Shown here piece after piece: positions 1 through 12,700 of a DNA stretch of 64,000 nt. The first letter of the stretch is position 1. Each line of letters starts with the position of its first letter. Location of the stretch: NCBI GenBank assembly GCA_958295665.1, contig OY282560.1, forward strand, positions 143,770,091 to 143,834,090, in the 5' to 3' direction. The notes beneath the pieces were generated by a model. It saw only the letters and a list, made by a program, of their open reading frames with translations, ran no database searches and was not told the origin of the DNA. The stretch is from Tipula vernalis (taxonomy: Eukaryota > Arthropoda > Insecta > Diptera > Tipulidae). The position numbers and the translations under genes are program-made.

Positions 1-3000
1 TTTTTTATTATGAATTTGTGGTCTATAGTTCAGGTGATTTTCCATAAATTTGAATTTTCTACGAAACGCGTGGAAGTAATCGAGCGATCTACATGCCTGT
101 TGGCATGACAATTACAGGTCTCAAGACCTATTGATAGAGGTATCAACCATTGAAATCGGAGCACAATTGCAGATTTTCGTATTTTTTATTATGAATTTGT
201 GGTCTATAGATCAGGTAATTTTCCATAAATTTGAATTTTCTACGAAACGCGTGGAAGTAATCGAGCGATCTACATGCCTGTTGGCATGACAATTACAGGT
301 CTCAAGACCTATTGATAGAGGTATCAACCATTGAAATCGGAGCACAATTGCAGATTTTCGTATTTTTTATTATGAATTTGTGGTCTATAGTTCAGGTGAT
401 TTTCCATAAAATTGAATTTTCTATGAAATGCGTGGAAATAATCCGGCGATCTACATGGCTGTTATGAATTTATAGTCTATAGCTTAGAATTGCAGATTTT
501 CGTATTTATTAATATGAATTTGTGGTCTATAGATCATGTGATTTTCCATAAAATTGAATTTTCTGCGAAATGCGTAGAAATAATTGAGCGATCTACATGC
601 CTGTTGGCATGACAATTACAGGTCTCAAGACCTATTGATAGAGGTATCAACCATTGAAATCGGAGCACAATTGCAGATTTTCGTATTTTTTATTATGAAT
701 TTGTGGTCTATATATAGTTCAGGTGATTTTCCATAAATTTTAATTTTCTATGAAATGCGTGGAAATAATCGGGCGATCTACATGGCTGTTATGAATTTAT
801 AGTCTATAGCTTAGAATTGCAGATCTTCGTATTTTTTATTATGAATTTGTGGTCTAGAGATCAGGTGATTTTCCATAAAATTGAATTTTCTGCGAAATGC
901 GTAGAAATAATTGAGCGATCTACATGCCTGTTGGCATGACAATTACAGGTCTCAAGACTTATTGATAGAGGTATCAACCATCGAAATCGGGGCACAATTG
1001 CAGATTTTCGTATTTTTTATTATGAATTTGTGGTCTATAGTTCAGGTGATTTTCTATAAAATTGAATTTTCTACGAAATTCGTGAAAGTAATTGAGCGAT
1101 CTATATGCCTGTTGGCATGACAATTACAGGTCTCAAGACCTATTGATAGAGATATCAACCATTTAAATCGGAGCACAATTGCAGGTTTTCGTATTTTTTA
1201 TTATGAATTTGTGGTCTATAGTTCAGGTGATTTTCCATAAAATTGAATTTTCTACGAAACGCGTGGAAGTAATCGAGCGATCTACATGCCTGTTGGCATC
1301 ACAATTACAGGTCTCAAGACCAATGGATAGAGGTATCAACCATTGAAATCGGAGCACAATTGCAGATTTTCGTATTTTTTATTATGAATTTTTGGTCTAT
1401 AGTTCAGGTGATTTTCCATAAAATTGAATTTTCTATGAAATGCGTGGAAATAATCGGGCGATCTAAATGCCTGTTATGAATTTATAGTCTATAGCTTAGA
1501 ATTGCAGATTTTCGTATTTTTTTATTATGAATTTGTGGTCTATAGTTCAGGTGATTTTCCATTAAATTGAATTTTCTACGAAATGCGTAGAAATAATCGA
1601 GCGATCTACATGGCTGCTATGAATTTATGGTCTATAGTTTAGAATTTAAGATTTTCGTAATTTTTATTATGAATTTGTGGTCTATAGTTCAGGTGATTTT
1701 CCATAAAATTTCATTTTCTATGAAATGCGTGGAAATAATCGGGCGATCTACATGGCTGTTATGAATTTATGGTCTATAGCTTAGAATTGCAGATTTTCGT
1801 ACTTTTTATTATGAATTTGTGGTCTATAGATCAGGTGATTTTCCATACAATTGAATTTTCTGCGAAATGCTAAAAAATAATTGAGCGATCTACATGCCTG
1901 TTAGCATGACAATTACAGGTCTCAAGACCTATAAATAGAGGTACCAACCATTGAAATCAGAGCACAATTGCAGATTTTCGTATTTTTTATTATGAATTTG
2001 TGGTCTATAGTTCAGGTGATTTTCCATAAAATTTAATTTTCTATGAAATGCGTGGAAATAATCGGGCGATCTACATGGCTGTTATGAATTTATAGTCTAT
2101 AGCTTCGAATTGCAGATTTTCGTATTTTTTATTATGAATTTGTGGTCTATAGATCAGGTGATTTTCCATAAAATTTAATTTTCTATGAAATGCATGGAAA
2201 TAATCGGGCGATCTACATGGCTGTTATGAATTTATAGTCTATAGCTTAGAATTGCAGATTTTCGTATTTTTTATTATGAATTTGTGATCAGGTGATTTTC
2301 CATAAAATTGAATTTTCTGCGAAATGCGTAGAAATAATTGAGCGATCTACATGCCTGTTGGCATGACAATTACAGGTCTCAAGACCTATTGATAGAGGTA
2401 TCAACCATCGAAATCAGAGCACAATTGCAGATTTTCGTATTTTTTATTATGAATTTGTGGTCTATAGTTCAGGTGATTTTCCATAAAATTTAATTTTCTA
2501 TGAAATGCATGGAAATAATCGGGCGATCTACATGGCTGTTATGAATTTATAGTCTATAGCTTAGAATTGCAGATTTTCGTATTTTTTATTATGAATTTGT
2601 GGTCTATAGATCAGGTGATTTTCCATAAAATGGAATTTTCTACGAAATGCGTAGAAATAATTGAGCGATCTACATGCCTGTTGGCATCACAATTACAGGT
2701 CTCAACACCTATTGATAGAGGTATCAACCATTGAAATCGGAGCACAACTGCAGATTTTCGTATTTTTTATTATGAATTTGTGGTCTATAGTTCAGGTGAT
2801 TTTCCATAAAATTTAATTTTTTATGAAATGCATGGAAATAATCAGGCGATTTACATGGCTGTTATGAATTTATAGTCTATAGCTTAGAATTGCAGATTTT
2901 CGTATTTTTTATTATGAATTTGTGGTCTATAGATCAGGTGATTTTCCATAAAATTGAATTTTCTATGAAATGCATGGAAATAATTGGGCGATCTACATGG

Positions 3001-6000
3001 CTGTTATGAATTTATAGTCTATAGCTTAGAATTGCAGATTTTCGTATTTTTTATTATGAATTTGTGATCAGGTGATTTTCCATAAAATTGAATTTTCTGC
3101 GAAATGCGTAGAAATAATTGAGCGATCTACATGCCTGTTGGCATGACAATTACAGGTCTCAAGACCTATTGATAGAGGTATCAACCATCGAAATCGGAGC
3201 ACAATTGCAGATTTTCGTATTTTTTATTATGAATTTGTGGTCTATAATTCAGGTGATTTTCCATAAATTTTAATTTTCTCTGAAATGCGTGGAAATAATC
3301 GGGCGATCTACATGGCTGTTATGAATTTATAGTCTATAGCTTAGAATTGCAGATTTTCGTATTTTTTATTATGAATTTGTGGTCTATAGATCAGGTGATT
3401 TTCCATAAAATTGAATTTTCTATGAAATGCATGGAAATAATTGGGCGATCTACATGGCTGTTATGAATTTATGGTCTATAGCTTAGAATTGCAGATTTTC
3501 GTATTTTTTATTATGAATCTGTGGTTTATAGATCAGGTGATTTTCCAAAAAATGGAATTTTCTGCGAAATGCGTAGAAATAATTGAGCGATCTACATGCC
3601 TGTTGGCATGACAATTACAGGTCTCAAGACCTATTGATAGAGGTATCAACCATCGAAATCGGAGGACAATTGCAGATTTTCGTATTTTTTATTATGAATT
3701 TGTGGTCTATAGTTCAGGTGATTTTCCATAAAATTGAATTTTCTACGAAATGCGTGGAAGTATTAAAGCGATCTACATGCCTGTTGGCATGACAATTGCA
3801 GGTCTCATCACCTTTTGATAGAGGTATCAACCATCGAAATCGGAGCACAACTGCAGATTTTCGTATTTTTTATTATGAATTTGTGGTCTATAGTTCAGGT
3901 GATTTTCCATAAAATTGAATTTTCAATGAAATACATGGAAATAATCGGGCGATCTACATGGCTGTTATGAATTTATAGTCTATAGATAAGAATTGCAGAT
4001 TTTCGTATTTTTTATTATGAATTTGTGGTCTATAGATCAGGTGATTTTCCATAAAATTGAATTTTCTACGAAATGCGTAGAAATAATTGAGCGATCTACA
4101 TGCCTGTTGGCATGACAATTACAGGTCTCAAGACCTATTGATAGAGGTATCAACCATTGAGATCGGAGCACAATTGCATTTTTTCGTATTTTTTATTATG
4201 AATTTGTGGTCTATAGTTCAGGTGATTTTCCATAAAATTTAATTTTCTATGAAATGCATGGAAATAATCGGGCGATCTACATGGCTGTTATGAATTTATA
4301 GTCTATAGCTTAGAATTGCAGATTTTCGTATTTTTTATTATGAATTTGTGGTCTATAGATCAGGTGATTTTCCATAAAATGGAATTTTCTGCGAAATGCG
4401 TAGAAATAATTAAGCGATCTACATGCCTGTTGGCATGACAATTACAGGTCTCAACACCTATTGATAGAGGTATCAACCATTGAAATCGGAGCACAATTGC
4501 AGATTTTCGTATTTTTTATTATGAATTTGTGGTCTATAGTTCAGGTGATTTTCCATAAAATTTAATTTTCTATGAAATGCATGGAAATAATCGGGCGATC
4601 TACATGGCTGTTATGAATTTATAGTCTATAGCTTAGAATTGCAGATTTTCGTATTTTTTATTATGAATTTGTGGTCTATAGATCAGGTGATTTTCCATAA
4701 AATGGAATTTTCTGCGAAATGCGTAGAAATAATTGAGCGATCTACATGCCTGTTGGCATGACAATTACAGGTCTCAACACCTATTGATAGAGGTATCAAC
4801 CATTGAAATCGGAGCACAATTGCAGATTTTCGTATTTTTTATTATGAATTTGTGGTCTATAGTTCAGGTGATTTTCCATAAAATTTAATTTTCTATGAAA
4901 TGCATGGAAATAATCAGGCGATCTACATGGCTGTTATGAATTTATAGTCTATAGCTTAGAATTGCAGATTTTCGTATTTTTTATTATGAATTTGTGGTCT
5001 ATAGATCAGGTGATTTTCCATAAAATTGAATTTTCTATGAAATGCATGGAAATAATTGGGCGATCTACATGGCTGTTATGAATTTATAGTCTATAGCTTA
5101 GAATTGCAGATTTTCGTATTTTTTATTATGAATTTGTGGTCTATAGATCAGGTTATTTTCCATAAAATTGAATTTTCTGCGAAATGCGTAGAAATAATTG
5201 AACGATCTACATGCCTGTTGGCATCACAATTACAGGTCTCAACACCTATTGATAGAGGTATCAACCATTGAAATCGGAGCACAACTGCAGATTTTCGTAT
5301 TTTTTATTATGAATTTGTGGTCTATAGTTCAGGTGATTTTCCATAAAATTTAATTTTCTATGAAATGCATGGAAATAATCGGGCGATCTACATGGCTGTT
5401 ATGAATTTATAGTCTATAGCTTAGAATTGCAGATTTTCGTATTTTTTATTATGAATTTGTGGTCTATAGATCAGGTGATTTTCCATAAAATTGAATTTTC
5501 TACGAAATGCGTAGAAATAATTGAGCGATCTACATGCCTGTTGGCATGACAATTACAGGTCTCAACACCTATTGATAGAGGTATCAACCATCGAAATCAG
5601 AGCACAATTGCAGATTTTCGTATTTTTTATTATGAATTTGTGGTCTATAGTTCAGGTGATTTTCCATAAAATGGAATTTTCTATGAAATGCATGGAAATA
5701 ATTGGGCGATCTACATGGCTGTTATGAATTTATAGTATATAGCTTAGAATTGCAGATTTTCGTATTTTTTATTATGAATTTGTGGTCTATAGATCAGGTT
5801 ATTTTCCATAAAATTGAATTTTCTGCGAAATGCGTAGAAATAATTGAACGATCTACATGCCTGTTGGCATCACAATTACAGGTCTCAACACCTATTGATA
5901 GAGGTATCAACCATTGAAATCGGAGCACAACTGCAGATTTTCGTATTTTTTATTATGAATTTGTGGTCTATAGTTCAGGTGATTTTCCATAAAATTTAAT

Positions 6001-9000
6001 TTTCTATGAAATGCATGGAAATAATCGGGCGATCTACATGGCTGTTATGAATTTATAGTCTATAGCTTAGAATTGCAGATTTTCGTATTTTTTATTATGA
6101 ATTTGTGGTCTATAGATCAGGTGATTTTCCATAAAATGGAATTTTCTACGAAATGCGTAGAAATAATTGAGCGATCTACATGCCTGTTGGCATCACAATT
6201 ACAGGTCTCAACACCTATTAATAGAGGTATCAACCATTGAAATCGGAGCACAATTGCAGATTTTCGTATTTTTTATTATGAATTTGTGGTCTATAGTTCA
6301 GGTGATTTTCCATAAAATTTAATTTTTTATGAAATGCATGGAAATAATCAGGCGATTTACATGGCTGTTATGAATTTATAGTCTATAGCTTAGAATTGCA
6401 GATCTTCGTATTTTTTATTATGAATTTGTGGTCTAGAGATCAGGTGATTTTCCATTAAAATTTCATTTTCTATGAAATGCGTGGAAATAATCGGGCGATC
6501 TACATGGCTGTTATGAATTTATGGTATATAGCTTAGAATTGCAGATTTTCGTATTTTTTATTATGAATTTGTGGTCTATAGTTCAGGTGATTTTCCATAA
6601 ATTTTAATTTTCTATGAAATGCGTGGAAATAATCGGGCGATCTACATGGCTGTTATGAATTTATGGTCTATAGCTTAGAATTGCAGATTTTCGTATTTTT
6701 TATTATGAATCTGTGGTCTATAGATCAGGTGATTTTCCAAAAAATGGAATTTTCTGCGAAATGCGTAGAAATAATTGAGCGATCTACATGCCTGTTGGCA
6801 TGACAATTACAGGTCTCAAGACCTATTGATAGAGGTATCAATAATCGAAATCGGAGCACAATTGCAGATTTTCGTATTTTTTATTATGAATTTGTGGTCT
6901 ATAGTTCAGGTGATTTTCCATAAAATTTAATTTTCTATGAAATGCATGGAAATAATTGGGCGATCTACATGGCTGTTATGAATTTATAGTCTATAGCTTA
7001 GAATTGCAGATTTTCGTATTTTTTATTATGAATTTGTGGTCTATAGATCAGGTGATTTTCCATAAAATTGAATTTTCTATGAAATGCATGGATATAATTG
7101 GGCGATCTACATGGCTGTTATGAATTTATAGTCTATAGCTTAGAATTGCAGATTTTCGTATTTTTTATTATGAATTTGTGGTCTATAGTTCAGGTGATTT
7201 TCCATTAAATTGATTTTTCTACGAAATGCGTAGAAATAATCGAGCGATCTACATGCCTGTTGGCGTGACAATTACTGATCTCAAGACCTATTGATAGAGG
7301 TATCAACCATCGAAATCGGAGCACAATTGCAGATTTTCGTATTTTTTATTATGAATTTGTGGTCTATAGTTCAGGTGATTTTCCATAAATTTTAATTTTC
7401 TATGAAATACGTGGAAATAATCGAGCGATCTACATGGCTGTTATGAATTTATAGTCTATAGCTTAGAATTGCAGATCTTCGTATTTTTTATTATGAATTT
7501 GTGGTCTAGAGATCAGGTGATTTTCCATTAAAATTTCATTTTCTATGAAATGCGTGGAAATAATCGGGCGATCTACATGGCTGTTATGAATTTATGGTAT
7601 ATAGCTTAGAATTGCAGATTTTCGTATTTTTTATTATGAATTTGTGGTCTATAGTTCAGGTGATTTTCCATAAATTTTAATTTTCTATGAAATGCGTGGA
7701 AATAATCGGGCGATCTACATGGCTGTTATGAATTTATGGTCTATAGCTTAGAATTGCAGATTTTCGTATTTTTTATTATGAATCTGTGGTCTATAGATCA
7801 GGTGATTTTCCAAAAAATGGAATTTTCTGCGAAATGCGTAGAAATAATTGAGCGATCTACATGCCTGTTGGCATGACAATTACAGGTCTCAAGACCTATT
7901 GATAGAGGTATCAATAATCGAAATCGGAGCACAATTGCAGATTTTCATATTTTTTATTATGAATTTGTGGTCTATAGTTCAGGTGAATTTCCATAAATTT
8001 TAATTTTCTACGAAATGCGTGGAAGTAATCGAGCGATCTACATGCCTGTTGGCATGACAATTACAGGTCTCAAGACCTATTGATAGAGGTATCAACCATT
8101 GAAATCGGAGCACAATTGCAGATTTTCGTATTTTTTATTATGAATTTGTGGTCTATAGTTCAGGTGATTTTCCATAAAATTGAATTTTCTATGAAATGCG
8201 TGGAAATAATCCGGCGATCTACATGGCTGTTATGAATTTATAGTCTATAGCTTAGAATTGCAGCTTTTCGTATTTATTATTATGAATTTGTGGTCTATAG
8301 ATCAGGTGATTTTCCATAAAATTGAATTTTCTGCGAAATGCGTAGAAATAATTGAACGATCTACATGCCTGTTGGCATGACAATTACAGGTCTCAAGACC
8401 TATTGATAGAGGTATCAACCATTGAAATCGGAGCACAATTGCAGGTTTTCGTAGCAGGTTTTCGTAAATGCGTAGAAATAATTGAACGATCTACATGCCT
8501 GTTGGCATGACAATTACAGGTCTCAAGACCTATTGATAGAGGTATCAACCATTGAAATCGGAGCACAATTGCAGATTTTCGTATTTTTTATTATGAATTT
8601 GTGGTATATAGTTCAGGTGATTTTCCATAAAATTTCATTTTCTATGAAATGCGTGGAAATAATCGGGCGATCTACATGGCTGTTATAAATTTATAGTCTA
8701 TAGCTTAGAATTGCAGATTTTCGTATTTTTTATTATGAATTTGTGGTCTATAGTTCAGGTGATTTTCCATAAAATTTCATTTTCTATGAAATGCGTGGAA
8801 GGGCTGTTATGAATTTATAGTCTTTAGCTTAGAATTGCAGATTTTCGTATTTTTTATTATGAATTTGTGGTCTATAGTTCAGGTGATTTTCCATAAAATT
8901 GAATTTTCTATGAAATGCGTGGAAATAATCTGGCGATCTACATAGCTGTTATGAATTTATGGTCTATAGCTTAGAATTGCAGATTTTCGTATTTTTTATT

Positions 9001-9779
9001 ATGAATTTTTGGTCTATAGTTCAGGTGATTTTCCATAAAATTGAATTTTCTATAAAATGCGTGGAAATAATCGGGCGATCTACATGGCTGTTATGAATTT
9101 ATGGTATATAGATTAGAATTGCAGATTTTCGTATTTTTTATTATGAATTTGTGGTCTATAGTTCAGGTGATTTTCCATAAATTTTAATTTTCTATGAAAT
9201 GCGTGGAAATAATCGGGCGATCTACATGGCTGTTATGAATTTATGGTCTATAGCTTAGAATTGCAGATTTTCGTATTTTTTATTATGAATCTGTGGTCTA
9301 TAGATCAGGTGATTTTCCAAAAAATGGAATTTTCTGCGAAATGCGTAGAAATAATTGAGCGATCTACATGCCTGTTGGCATGACAATTACAGGTCTCAAG
9401 ACCTATTGATAGAGGTATCAACCATTGAAATCGGAGCACAATTGCAGATTTTCGTATTTTTTATTATGAATTTGTGGTCTATAGTTCAGGTGATTTTCAA
9501 TAAATTTTAATTTTCTATCAAATGCGTGGAAATAATAGGGCTATCTACATGGCTGTTATGAATTTATAGTCTATAGCTTAGAATTGCAGATTTTCGTATT
9601 TTTTATTATGAATTTGTGGTCTATAGATCAGGTGATTTTCCATAAAATTGAATTTTCTGCGAAATGCGTAGAAATAATTGAGCGATCTACATGCCTGTTG
9701 GCATGACAATTACAGGTCTCAAGACCTATTGATAGAGGTATCAACCATCGAAATCGGAGCACAATTGCAGATTTTCGTA
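1..9779 (+). repeat. Higher-order repeat copy 1 (9,779 bp)
   Basis: Position 1 corresponds to position 9780, and the following kilobases match in the same monomer order with the same private variants. An example is the ATTAATATG variant near 509 and 10288, with a shared GATCATGTG just after it. A 4-bp TATA insertion near 711 is one of the few differences. This copy contains an internal repeat of about 1.07 kb: the GATCTTCGTA junction at 6401 recurs at 7474. It starts at the window edge, so its true left end is unknown. Confidence 0.85.
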
Positions 9780-12700
9780 TTTTTTATTATGAATTTGTGG
9801 TCTATAGTTCAGGTGATTTTCCATAAATTTGAATTTTCTACGAAACGCGTGGAAGTAATCGAGCGATCTACATGCCTGTTGGCATGACAATTACAGGTCT
9901 CAAGACCTATTGATAGAGGTATCAACCATTGAAATCGGAGCACAATTGCAGATTTTCGTATTTTTTATTATGAATTTGTGGTCTATAGATCAGGTAATTT
10001 TCCATAAATTTGAATTTTCTACGAAACGCGTGGAAGTAATCGAGCGATCTACATGCCTGTTGGCATGACAATTACAGGTCTCAAGACCTATTGATAGAGG
10101 TATCAACCATTGAAATCGGAGCACAATTGCAGATTTTCGTATTTTTTATTATGAATTTGTGGTCTATAGTTCAGGTGATTTTCCATAAAATTGAATTTTC
10201 TATGAAATGCGTGGAAATAATCCGGCGATCTACATGGCTGTTATGAATTTATAGTCTATAGCTTAGAATTGCAGATTTTCGTATTTATTAATATGAATTT
10301 GTGGTCTATAGATCATGTGATTTTCCATAAAATTGAATTTTCTGCGAAATGCGTAGAAATAATTGAGCGATCTACATGCCTGTTGGCATGACAATTACAG
10401 GTCTCAAGACCTATTGATAGAGGTATCAACCATTGAAATCGGAGCACAATTGCAGATTTTCGTATTTTTTATTATGAATTTGTGGTCTATAGTTCAGGTG
10501 ATTTTCCATAAATTTTAATTTTCTATGAAATGCGTGGAAATAATCGGGCGATCTACATGGCTGTTATGAATTTATAGTCTATAGCTTAGAATTGCAGATC
10601 TTCGTATTTTTTATTATGAATTTGTGGTCTAGAGATCAGGTGATTTTCCATAAAATTGAATTTTCTGCGAAATGCGTAGAAATAATTGAGCGATCTACAT
10701 GCCTGTTGGCATGACAATTACAGGTCTCAAGACTTATTGATAGAGGTATCAACCATCGAAATCGGGGCACAATTGCAGATTTTCGTATTTTTTATTATGA
10801 ATTTGTGGTCTATAGTTCAGGTGATTTTCTATAAAATTGAATTTTCTACGAAATTCGTGAAAGTAATTGAGCGATCTATATGCCTGTTGGCATGACAATT
10901 ACAGGTCTCAAGACCTATTGATAGAGATATCAACCATTTAAATCGGAGCACAATTGCAGGTTTTCGTATTTTTTATTATGAATTTGTGGTCTATAGTTCA
11001 GGTGATTTTCCATAAAATTGAATTTTCTACGAAACGCGTGGAAGTAATCGAGCGATCTACATGCCTGTTGGCATCACAATTACAGGTCTCAAGACCAATG
11101 GATAGAGGTATCAACCATTGAAATCGGAGCACAATTGCAGATTTTCGTATTTTTTATTATGAATTTTTGGTCTATAGTTCAGGTGATTTTCCATAAAATT
11201 GAATTTTCTATGAAATGCGTGGAAATAATCGGGCGATCTAAATGCCTGTTATGAATTTATAGTCTATAGCTTAGAATTGCAGATTTTCGTATTTTTTTAT
11301 TATGAATTTGTGGTCTATAGTTCAGGTGATTTTCCATTAAATTGAATTTTCTACGAAATGCGTAGAAATAATCGAGCGATCTACATGGCTGCTATGAATT
11401 TATGGTCTATAGTTTAGAATTTAAGATTTTCGTAATTTTTATTATGAATTTGTGGTCTATAGTTCAGGTGATTTTCCATAAAATTTCATTTTCTATGAAA
11501 TGCGTGGAAATAATCGGGCGATCTACATGGCTGTTATGAATTTATGGTCTATAGCTTAGAATTGCAGATTTTCGTACTTTTTATTATGAATTTGTGGTCT
11601 ATAGATCAGGTGATTTTCCATACAATTGAATTTTCTGCGAAATGCTAAAAAATAATTGAGCGATCTACATGCCTGTTAGCATGACAATTACAGGTCTCAA
11701 GACCTATAAATAGAGGTACCAACCATTGAAATCAGAGCACAATTGCAGATTTTCGTATTTTTTATTATGAATTTGTGGTCTATAGTTCAGGTGATTTTCC
11801 ATAAAATTTAATTTTCTATGAAATGCGTGGAAATAATCGGGCGATCTACATGGCTGTTATGAATTTATAGTCTATAGCTTCGAATTGCAGATTTTCGTAT
11901 TTTTTATTATGAATTTGTGGTCTATAGATCAGGTGATTTTCCATAAAATTTAATTTTCTATGAAATGCATGGAAATAATCGGGCGATCTACATGGCTGTT
12001 ATGAATTTATAGTCTATAGCTTAGAATTGCAGATTTTCGTATTTTTTATTATGAATTTGTGATCAGGTGATTTTCCATAAAATTGAATTTTCTGCGAAAT
12101 GCGTAGAAATAATTGAGCGATCTACATGCCTGTTGGCATGACAATTACAGGTCTCAAGACCTATTGATAGAGGTATCAACCATCGAAATCAGAGCACAAT
12201 TGCAGATTTTCGTATTTTTTATTATGAATTTGTGGTCTATAGTTCAGGTGATTTTCCATAAAATTTAATTTTCTATGAAATGCATGGAAATAATCGGGCG
12301 ATCTACATGGCTGTTATGAATTTATAGTCTATAGCTTAGAATTGCAGATTTTCGTATTTTTTATTATGAATTTGTGGTCTATAGATCAGGTGATTTTCCA
12401 TAAAATGGAATTTTCTACGAAATGCGTAGAAATAATTGAGCGATCTACATGGCTGTTATGAATTTATAGTCTATAGCTTAGAATTGCAGATTTTCGTATT
12501 TTTTATTATGAATTTGTGGTCTATAGATCAGGTTATTTTCCATAAAATTGAATTTTCTGCGAAATGCGTAGAAATAATTGAACGATCTACATGCCTGTTG
12601 GCATCACAATTACAGGTCTCAACACCTATTGATAGAGGTATCAACCATTGAAATCGGAGCACAACTGCAGATTTTCGTATTTTTTATTATGAATTTGTGG

